From the NCBI GenBank assembly GCA_030652805.1, contig JAUSPT010000059.1:1-6140 (forward strand): 6,140 nt of DNA. Direction: 5' to 3'. A program made the translations under genes and the position numbers. How positions within the stretch are numbered: the first letter of the stretch is position 1; the number at the start of each line of letters is the position of its first letter. Source of the stretch: a bacterium (GTDB lineage: Bacteria; JAHJDO01). The notes under the pieces were generated by a model. It was not told the origin of the DNA. It saw only the letters and a program-made list of their open reading frames with translations, and did no database searches. This document shows positions 1 to 4,946 of this stretch, piece after piece.

Positions 1-192
1 GTAATTTCCAACATACGTAAAATCATAGAATTGCCAAAGTTGAGAGAAAAATTAAAAAAGAATTGTATTAAAATGAGAAAAGATTATTTTTATAATATAT
101 CCGAAGAAGAGCATACAACATTGGTGGTTGAGTGTATTAAAAACGAAGTTCTCCGAAAAAGTACTAAGCCAAGCTCTCAACGAAACATGTGA
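1..192 (+). CDS. C-terminal end of an unidentified protein, possibly a glycosyltransferase
   Basis: Frame 1 is open from the window edge to TGA at 190-192 and gives 63 residues of a charged, lysine-rich, helical-looking tail. It includes the stretch IIELPKLREKLKKNCIKMRK followed by an acidic turn (SEEEH). Many GT4-type glycosyltransferases end in a similar way, with a helix of the form 'll.d..lr.kl..n..k' after the nucleotide-binding domain, and glycan genes follow downstream. That makes a glycosyltransferase the first guess, but no catalytic motif lies in the visible part. The gene starts outside the window. The open frame and AT-rich codon use support a real CDS; the function is inference only. 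Confidence 0.6.
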   Translation, partial: VISNIRKIIELPKLREKLKKNCIKMRKDYFYNISEEEHTTLVVECIKNEVLRKSTKPSSQRNM

Positions 193-356
193 TTTCTGGG
201 AAATGGGGTGGAACGCAATGTGGAACGGGGCCGGACATAGCCAACACGTTGATATGCCGAGGCGAACAAAGAAAATTGGTAAATATTTGGTGAACCCGTT
301 TTTTTGAAAATTTTGACAGACAAAGCCTGTAGGACTTGCGGGTTGTGGATCGATCT
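193..356. other. Non-coding stretch, possible outer end of a decayed IS3-type element
   Basis: No credible gene is visible. GTGGAACG occurs twice 12 bases apart (208-215 and 220-227). At 291 the sequence TGAACCCG followed by a run of T and then GAAAATTTTGACAG resembles the style of IS3-family terminal repeats (TG at the tip, T-rich core). It lies about 65 bases beyond the stop of the minus-strand transposase-like remnant at 357-632, about where a right end would be. No matching inverted copy was found near 633-706, so the element, if real, is truncated on that side. Confidence 0.3.
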
Positions 357-632
357 TTAGGAGCAGAGAATACGGCGATAGTATTTGTTCAGGGGATAAA
401 ACCAGATGTCTTTTTGTAGGAGTTGTGCTTTGTTGTATCTATCGAGCTTGCTCCTGCCCGGAGAGTTAAAAAAAGTCTCTGTTATGGCATTATCAATACA
501 GGGGAATTCCAAAACATCATTTTCATCTTTTTTTTCATCTTTACTTGAAAGAAACGGAATTCCGGTTTGATAATAGAGATGGAGATCTCTTTCTCCTAAT
601 TTCGCAATTATTGACAAATAATTTACTACCAA
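357..632 (-). pseudogene. Decayed IS3-family OrfB transposase C-terminal fragment (tentative)
   Basis: This is a 91-codon minus-strand frame. Residues 47-55 read DNAITETFF, which resembles the IS3-family signature DNAxxESFF around the catalytic glutamate (here Glu52). Residues 75-91, DIWFYPLNKYYRRILCS, resemble the usual downstream segment of the form 'IF.YIE.YYNRRRLHS'. The expected 'LGY.SP' ending after that segment is absent, because TAA falls directly after it. The first 45 residues fit the family only loosely: LHLYYQTGIPFLS could be a worn 'HSDQG.QY.S'. An intact OrfB would be about 280 residues, so this would be a heavily mutated tail. It could instead be a chance open frame. The similarity was judged by eye. 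Confidence 0.4.
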
Positions 633-639
633 GTATGAC
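611..639 (+). promoter_or_regulatory. Candidate sigma-70-type promoter for the radical SAM gene
   Basis: A perfect -35 hexamer TTGACA (611-616) is followed after 17 bases by TATGAC (634-639), a partial -10 match. It points toward the radical SAM gene and would leave a leader of roughly 75 bases. The -10 lacks the usual final T, so the call is tentative. The -35 box lies inside the minus-strand transposase-like remnant, so a promoter here may have been created or carried in by insertion. Confidence 0.3.
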
Positions 640-721
640 CTAATTACCTAAGTTTATATACCTGCATAGTTTTCGGTTCGGTCAGTTTAAGGGTTGATAT
701 CTGTTTATGAGGAGTTTTGAT

Positions 722-1744
722 ATGTTTCGAGGACTTAAAAAGGACCACTTTCTAAAACGGATAAAAAAATGGGGGCTTCCTGGGCAATTTCCGACCTTTT
801 ATTATATTGAAGTGACCTCTGCTTGTAATCTTAAATGCAAAACCTGCCCACGCACCTATTCGAATAGAAAGAGGGGACATATCGATCATGAAATATTTTC
901 AAAGGTTATTGAAGAAATTTCAAAGTATATTCCGCAACCGCATAATATTGGGTTTCATTTCTTCGGTGAAGCTTTATTAAATCCTTCCTTTTTTGATTAT
1001 GTAAACCTTACTGCAAAATATCTTCCAAATGCAGAACTCGCGGTTTCCAGCAATGCAAGCCTTCTCGATGAAACAAAAATTGACGCTATTTTGGACAGTC
1101 GCTTAAATAGCTTTGGTATTTGGCCAGATGCTATTGATCAAACAACTTATGATCAAATTCGACCTGGGGGAGATTACCACAGAACAAATAGCATGATTAT
1201 GCGTCTTCTTGAAAAGAGGAAAATACGCAATAGAGAAAAAGATCTGGAGATCCATATTGGAATGGTCGTTAATAAAATCAATCGCCGATATATTGATAAA
1301 TTTATTAAAAAGTGGAGAAAATCATTTGGTAGATATGAAAATACTCACTTATATAAAAACCATAGCATTGACTGGGCAGGCCAAGTACCATCAGAAACTG
1401 TGCTCAGATCGAAAAAGAACACGATTTTCCCGATAATTTATCCGTGTCTTTCTCCTTTTACAACATGTATTGTTACTTCAAGTGGAGATATAACCTGCTG
1501 TTGCCTTGATTGTAATCTTAAATTGAAAATAGGAAATATAAGGGGATCTTCAATAAAAGAAATATGGTCTTCTGAAAAAAGTCAGGAAATAAGGAGCAAA
1601 ATGATTGAAATGACTTTTAGTTTGAATGACCTCTGCTATCACTGTCATAACTACTTTCGAGATCCATTCAATTATTTAAATGATAAAATTCGTGCTGTTG
1701 TTTCACCTTTTGATATGCAACCGTGGGGCAAAATTGACAGTTAA
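722..1744 (+). CDS. Radical SAM protein with SPASM/twitch-like C-terminal cysteines
   Basis: Radical SAM enzymes use a [4Fe-4S] cluster to cleave S-adenosylmethionine and start radical chemistry. Numbering from ATG 707, the motif CNLKCKTC (Cys40, Cys44, Cys47) follows a beta strand YYIEVTSA, and HFFGEALLNP (84-93) matches the 'GGEPLL.P' SAM-binding region. The C-terminal part has Cys247, Cys254, a CCCLDC cluster (264-269) and CYHC (310-313) around an IGNI...S.KEIW segment. This is the pattern of SPASM/twitch domains that bind auxiliary Fe-S clusters. ATG 722 is chosen as start because GAGGAG (709-714) sits 7 bases before it. ATG 707 is in frame (345 instead of 340 residues) but has no good ribosome binding site. 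The substrate is unknown. The glycan neighbours suggest a sugar or glycan modification, and no RiPP precursor is apparent. Confidence 0.9.
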   Translation: MFRGLKKDHFLKRIKKWGLPGQFPTFYYIEVTSACNLKCKTCPRTYSNRKRGHIDHEIFSKVIEEISKYIPQPHNIGFHFFGEALLNPSFFDYVNLTAKYLPNAELAVSSNASLLDETKIDAILDSRLNSFGIWPDAIDQTTYDQIRPGGDYHRTNSMIMRLLEKRKIRNREKDLEIHIGMVVNKINRRYIDKFIKKWRKSFGRYENTHLYKNHSIDWAGQVPSETVLRSKKNTIFPIIYPCLSPFTTCIVTSSGDITCCCLDCNLKLKIGNIRGSSIKEIWSSEKSQEIRSKMIEMTFSLNDLCYHCHNYFRDPFNYLNDKIRAVVSPFDMQPWGKIDS

Positions 1745-1754
1745 TTATTGGGTT

Positions 1755-1785
1755 CCTATGGCTGCATAAGCATAACATAGGTTTT
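1755..1785 (+). terminator. Possible weak intrinsic terminator after the radical SAM gene
   Basis: CCTATG (1755-1760) pairs perfectly with CATAGG (1776-1781). A smaller TGC/GCA pairing lies inside, and TTTT follows at 1782-1785. It begins 10 bases after the stop codon. The stem is short and AT-rich with an internal loop, so termination would be weak. Confidence 0.3.
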
Positions 1786-1944
1786 GGTTATCCCAAATCC
1801 ACCGCCTAATTTTACGAATTCCTTTAGTAATAAGGTCTTGCAGTAATTTTGCTTGCACCTGAGTACTGCAAATAAAACATTATAAACCTATGTTTCTCAA
1901 GGGTTCTCCGATTTTGATGGTGAATCAGGGTTATACTCGGTAAT

Positions 1945-1975
1945 TGACCTTACACCATAGTATGGGGTAAGGTCA
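1945..1975. repeat. 31-base near-perfect palindrome
   Basis: TGACCTTAC (1945-1953) is mirrored by GTAAGGTCA (1967-1975), and CCATA (1955-1959) by TATGG (1961-1965). There is a single A/G mismatch and the centre is base 1960. Pairing extends loosely to 1943-1977. As DNA it could be a dimer-binding operator; as RNA it would form a 14-pair hairpin with almost no loop. GACCTTAC half-sites flanked by TTGACC recall MerR-type operators, but the palindrome is longer than usual and no well-spaced -10 box or regulator gene is present. There is no U-run, so a terminator is unlikely. Confidence 0.6.
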
Positions 1976-2199
1976 GTAAGTTTAGCACAGGAGGAGTGCT
2001 TTACAATAATAAGTTTTGGGAAGGCACCGCATGTTATTTGGAATGATGATATTTATCGACGTTATTCTGGAAAAGTTGCCGTTTTCGCACATTTGGTCAG
2101 AAGTATTGGTGTTAGTTTTGCGGAAATAGTTTAGTGATCCAATTATCTTTGATATCATCTCAAAACTGTTTTTGAAAGCGAAGGGATCACACAGATCAG

Positions 2200-2427
2200 G
2201 GAATTAGATAGGTCTATATTAAACCATACAGCCCTAACCATAGCGGCAAAGTCGAACGGTTACATGGCACGGATGAACAGGAATTTTATGAGCTTCTTAC
2301 CTATACAGGTGACATAGATTTAAATAAAAGATTGGCATAAGGGAAAAGCTTTTATAACTTTCACAGACCCCACGGGAGTCTTAACGGAAAGACTCCTTTC
2401 TAAATTCTACGAGAGAGGTTGCAATGA
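2200..2427 (+). pseudogene. IS481-family transposase C-terminal remnant with in-frame stops
   Basis: One frame reads GIR*VYIKPYSPNHSGKVERLHG, then DEQEFYELLTYTGDIDLNK, then RLA*GKSFYNFHRPHGSLN and GKTPF*ILRERLQ before TGA at 2425-2427. This matches the catalytic tail of IS481-like DDE transposases ('RPYSPNLNGKVER...DEEEFY.LLTYT.DVDLN..L.EWE.FYNYHRPHG...GKTP.E.LRE'). The codon for the catalytic glutamate in KVER is at 2254-2256. Three nonsense codons interrupt it: TAG 2209-2211, TAA 2338-2340 and TAA 2401-2403. The two TAA codons fall where the family usually has Glu, so single G-to-T changes explain both. The N-terminal two thirds, including the first catalytic Asp, are not recognisable. It is a dead fossil, older than the IS21 insertion downstream. 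Confidence 0.85.
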
Positions 2428-2511
2428 TACCAAATTCGTCAGCCGAGGTCGGAGTCATCACATATAAAGCTTGCTATCTTGCTATTATAGATACAAATAC
2501 GGGGTGCTAAT

Positions 2512-3639
2512 ATGCGAACTAAAAAAATACTTGTAATCCCCCATTTCCCGGGAGAGGAAATAAGAGTAAGAGAAAAAGAAATAGCCTTACATTTGGCGGA
2601 ATATTACGAAGTGTATTATCTTTATTGGCGTCAACCTGAAGACCGTAACATAACAGAAAGATTTAAAAGTTTATTGTCGAATATTTTTCAACCGACATCT
2701 TTTAGGAAAAAAGGAAAAATATGGTATCTAAGGATCTCATGCATTCCGACACCAAGAGCAATAGCTAAAATATTTAATAAGATTTCTCTTTCAAGGCTTT
2801 TTAGAAGAATTTCTTTTGATGTCGTTATAAATGCTTCTTTTCTTTTTCCTGTGAAAAAAGAACCTCATCATAGATATTTTGTAGATTTGGTAGATCTTCC
2901 AGTAGAGAACTGGCAGGATAAATTAGGGACATATATGTTAAAATTTTATGAGGAGGAGGTATTAAAGGCGGATAAAGTATTCGTGGTGTCTGAAAGTCTC
3001 GGAGAAATAATTTCGGAGAAGTTTAATTGTAAGACTATATTCCTTCCAAATGGAACAAATATAAACTTTTTTAGAAATGTAATGAAGGAAGATGTTTCAA
3101 AATTAAGAACAAGATTAGGATTAGAAGGAAAAGAGATTCTGGGTGCGGTAGGGAATTGGGGAGAATGGATGAATCTACCGTTTTTATTAAAGGTGTTTGG
3201 TGAGTTCAAAAAAGGTCATAAAAACGCAGCCTTAGTATTAGTTGGTCCCGGCCCCGAAGTTTCTAAATATAAAAACGAAGCAATAGATGACTCTGTCATT
3301 TTTGTAGGTTCGGTCCGCCCTGATAATATTGAAAAATATTTCCTTCTTTTTGATTTGGCAATACTACCGAATAAAAAGACATTATGGCAAGATGTTGCTT
3401 TCCATATAAAGCTTGTAGAGTATACTGCCGCGAGAAAGATGGTAGTGTCCACTCCTCTTCGTGAGGTATTGAATTTGGGGTTTCCCAATGTGATTGCCGT
3501 CGAGCATGATGTAGAAAAATGGATAGATGCAATCGAAAAAGGTTTAAATATTACCTGGAATCCTGATTGGGATTTATTGGTTGAACATTTTGATTGGCGA
3601 AACATATTGGAATGTGTAGTAGGATGGATTGAAGAATAA
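2512..3639 (+). CDS. GT-B fold glycosyltransferase, family 4 type
   Basis: Family 4 retaining glycosyltransferases move a sugar from a nucleotide donor to a lipid-linked or growing glycan on the cytoplasmic side of the inner membrane. The 375-residue length is typical. The N-terminal Rossmann half starts KKILVIPHFP (4-13) and has RVREKEIALHLA (18-29). The linker region carries KADKVFVVSESLGE (152-165) and FLPNGTNINFF (177-187). The C-terminal donor-binding half shows GAVGNWGEWMNLPFLL (211-226), ALVLVGPGPE (240-249), VIFVGSV (262-268) and KLVEYTAARKMVVST (300-314). The last is the usual '.KL.EYMAAGKPVV.T' donor site with Glu303. ATG 2512 has a modest GGGGTG at 2501-2506. The methyltransferase follows 18 bases downstream, so the two are probably one transcript. 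Donor and acceptor cannot be told from sequence. No signal peptide or membrane helix is seen. Confidence 0.9.
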   Translation: MRTKKILVIPHFPGEEIRVREKEIALHLAEYYEVYYLYWRQPEDRNITERFKSLLSNIFQPTSFRKKGKIWYLRISCIPTPRAIAKIFNKISLSRLFRRISFDVVINASFLFPVKKEPHHRYFVDLVDLPVENWQDKLGTYMLKFYEEEVLKADKVFVVSESLGEIISEKFNCKTIFLPNGTNINFFRNVMKEDVSKLRTRLGLEGKEILGAVGNWGEWMNLPFLLKVFGEFKKGHKNAALVLVGPGPEVSKYKNEAIDDSVIFVGSVRPDNIEKYFLLFDLAILPNKKTLWQDVAFHIKLVEYTAARKMVVSTPLREVLNLGFPNVIAVEHDVEKWIDAIEKGLNITWNPDWDLLVEHFDWRNILECVVGWIEE

Positions 3640-3657
3640 TTTATAGAGTTAGGGTAT

Positions 3658-4488
3658 ATGAAAATTGTGCGAGACAATGGCCATTTTCGAATTAAAAAAG
3701 CTGCATTATTTATAGCGAAGTATTTTTACTCCGCAATCACTTGTGTGTACTTATTTGTTGTTGGATTTATTTTTGCTAAAAATCGACAACTAATATCCAT
3801 GATTTGCAAGCATTTCGGTTATGATCCTCAATATGACGTTCGTATCATCCCAAATGTAAAATTGTCTGATTTGATCTTAGAAGATGTTTTAATCAATATA
3901 TGTAAAGAGCGCAAAGTCGACGGGAACGTGTCGCTATATGAACTTATTGTTATCAACAGCTTAATTCAATCGTATAATCCGAGTAAGCTTTTTGAAATAG
4001 GAACGTTTAATGGTAGAACTACCTGTAATATGTCTGCAAATTGTTCACCAGAGTCAACAGTTTACACATTGGATTTGCCAAAGGATAGGATAAACTTTAC
4101 AAAACTACCTATAGTTAATGGTGAAAAGATTTATATTAAAAAAAATGTAATCGGCTGTAGGTACTTGGGGACAGATTACGAAAAAAAGATCGTCCAACTG
4201 TTCGGAGATTCGGCGACATTTGATTTCTCTCAATTTTTCAACAAAATAGATTTTGTTTTTGTGGATGGATCACATAGTTATGAATATGTATTGAATGATT
4301 CGAAGAAAGCGATTAAATTGCTTCGAAATAGGCTTGGTGTAATTTTATGGCATGATTATGGGGTTTGGGAGGGCGTTACAAGAGTGCTTAACTTTTTGTA
4401 CAAGACAGATAGGAACTTTAAAGATTTAAAACATATTGAGGGTACCTCTTTAGCCTACTTAAGATTATTTTCAAGTGAAAATATGTGA
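3658..4488 (+). CDS. Membrane-anchored class I SAM-dependent methyltransferase (Methyltransf_24-like)
   Basis: The first 40 residues hold a hydrophobic segment (about 15-40, including AITCVYLFVVGFIFA) after a basic start, which suggests an N-terminal membrane anchor with the catalytic domain in the cytoplasm. The enzyme core begins near 90. LFEIGTFNGRTT (111-122) is the SAM-binding loop. VYTLDLP (135-141) carries the acidic residue that would bind the ribose. IDFVFVDGSHSYEYVLND (197-214) and VILWHDYG (228-235) match the 'D.vfiDG.H.Y..v..D' and 'i..HD' motifs of Methyltransf_24 and related sugar or antibiotic O-methyltransferases. The gene is 18 bases after the glycosyltransferase stop with only a weak AGGG ribosome site, so translational coupling is possible. 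A role in methylating a glycan is likely from context but unproven. The 276-residue length fits a methyltransferase domain plus anchor. Confidence 0.85.
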   Translation: MKIVRDNGHFRIKKAALFIAKYFYSAITCVYLFVVGFIFAKNRQLISMICKHFGYDPQYDVRIIPNVKLSDLILEDVLINICKERKVDGNVSLYELIVINSLIQSYNPSKLFEIGTFNGRTTCNMSANCSPESTVYTLDLPKDRINFTKLPIVNGEKIYIKKNVIGCRYLGTDYEKKIVQLFGDSATFDFSQFFNKIDFVFVDGSHSYEYVLNDSKKAIKLLRNRLGVILWHDYGVWEGVTRVLNFLYKTDRNFKDLKHIEGTSLAYLRLFSSENM

Positions 4489-4721
4489 ATAAGCGGGTGT
4501 ATTCGAAGATGTTCCATGTCTTTCCCCTTTATGAAGCAAATATTTATGAAATCCGAGGTTTCTGGCAACTTCCGCAGCATGGTGGCCTTCTCTGTTAGTA
4601 AATATCCAAACCCAGAGGGGCTGGCTTTAGAATAACCCCTTAAGAAGGGGATAATTTACCTTGCCTCCTGAGGGAGCAAGGATGAGTTTGCGCGTACCTT
4701 GATTACATCGGGAAAACAGTA
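4489..4721. other. Intergenic stretch with hairpins and a decayed coding tail
   Basis: No intact gene is visible. A 29-codon + frame begins at ATG 4509 (MFHVFPLYEANIYEIRGFWQ) but is unrecognised. From 4672 a frame reads GSKDEFARTLITSGKQ and stops at TAA 4720-4722. If the TGA at 4669-4671 is read through, it is preceded by LKKGIIYLAS. This may be the worn 3' end of a gene whose stop overlapped the next start (TAATG), as is common in operons. The hairpins at 4636-4681 lie over the same bases. Confidence 0.4.
4636..4681 (+). terminator. Two tandem hairpins, possible terminator after the methyltransferase
   Basis: CCCCTT (4636-4641) pairs perfectly with AAGGGG (4645-4650) over a 3-base loop and is followed by ATAATTT. 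Directly after it, CCTTGC (4659-4664) pairs with GCAAGG (4676-4681), with partial inner pairing. The short T-rich run after the first hairpin makes it the better terminator candidate for the glycosyltransferase-methyltransferase transcript. It lies about 150 bases past the stop, and neither stem has a clean U-run. Confidence 0.35.
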
Positions 4722-4745
4722 ATGAAAATCCTGCTTATTTATCCA
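4722..4745 (+). pseudogene. First eight codons of a gene cut by the IS21 element (tentative)
   Basis: ATG 4722 overlaps the stop of the preceding frame (TAATG) and encodes MKILLIYP. This is a typical first beta strand of GT-B glycosyltransferases and of B12-binding radical SAM proteins. The next codon begins at 4746, exactly where the proposed IS21 tip (TG) starts. From there the frame runs through terminal-repeat DNA to TAG at 4785-4787. A downstream glycan gene disrupted near its start by IS21 would explain this. The ribosome site is weak (GGGAAAA) and only eight codons remain, so chance is possible. The rest of the gene should lie past the right end of the element, outside the window. Confidence 0.4.
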
Positions 4746-4750
4746 TGCAG

Positions 4751-4865
4751 ATTCCGGTCCAAACCTGCCACCCATTCCGGAACATAGTTGCCACTGATTC
4801 CGGGTGAAACCTGCCACCCATTCCGGCGGAAAGTTTACCACTTTTCGGGTCATTTCCGGAATGCA
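4751..4865. repeat. Five 23-base terminal repeats of the IS21 element
   Basis: ATTCCGG begins at 4751, 4774, 4797 and 4820, and a variant TTTCGGG at 4843, an exact 23-base period. Units 1 and 3 share AAACCTGCCACCC after the core; units 2 and 4 have related but diverged tails (GTTGCCACTG, GTTTACCACT). The last unit also contains an inverted core (TTTCCGGAAT). Multiple subterminal repeats of this kind are known in IS21-family elements as transposase (IstA) binding sites. The spacing of about two helical turns would place successive sites on nearly the same DNA face. Confidence 0.85.
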
Positions 4866-4946
4866 AAAAACATCTTTTAATCATCCTTTTCCCATCCGAA
4901 TTGGTTAGCATCTTCTCTTAACAATACTTCAGAAGAGGAGATGCAA

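Larger units (their letters stand above)
1745..2199. other. Intergenic stretch without a recognised gene
   Basis: Nothing here is an identifiable gene. It contains the weak terminator candidate, a perfect 11-base inverted repeat (AACATAGGTTT at 1774-1784 and AAACCTATGTT at 1884-1894), and a strong palindrome at 1945-1975. Two unrecognised open stretches are present. One, on the minus strand over about 1745-1885, ends in residues such as KIRRWIWDNQNLCYAY but has no good start or ribosome binding site. The other, on the + strand at 1961-2134, includes SFGKAPHVIWNDDIYRRY and has no ATG. Either may be debris of decayed genes. The stretch adjoins the IS481 remnant, so part of it may be the worn 5' region of that element. 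Confidence 0.5.

Noticed and set aside
1209-1436. 75-codon + strand frame inside the radical SAM gene
   Set aside because: It lies wholly within a well-supported gene in another frame and shows no recognisable motif.
1745-1885. Minus-strand mini-gene as a RiPP precursor for the radical SAM enzyme
   Set aside because: No ATG, no ribosome binding site, convergent orientation, and no leader-core pattern.
2946-3677. Several minus-strand frames opposite the glycosyltransferase, up to 153 codons
   Set aside because: They are antisense shadows of a gene with clear GT-B motifs, and their sequences are Ser/Thr/Asn-rich with no domain.
4656-4853. 65-codon minus-strand frame over the IS21 end
   Set aside because: It is a translation of the terminal repeats; WVAGFTRNQWQL and similar strings simply reflect the 23-base units.
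4751-4865. CRISPR-like array
   Set aside because: The repeat period is only 23 bases with no separate spacers, and it sits at the end of an IS21 element beside istA.
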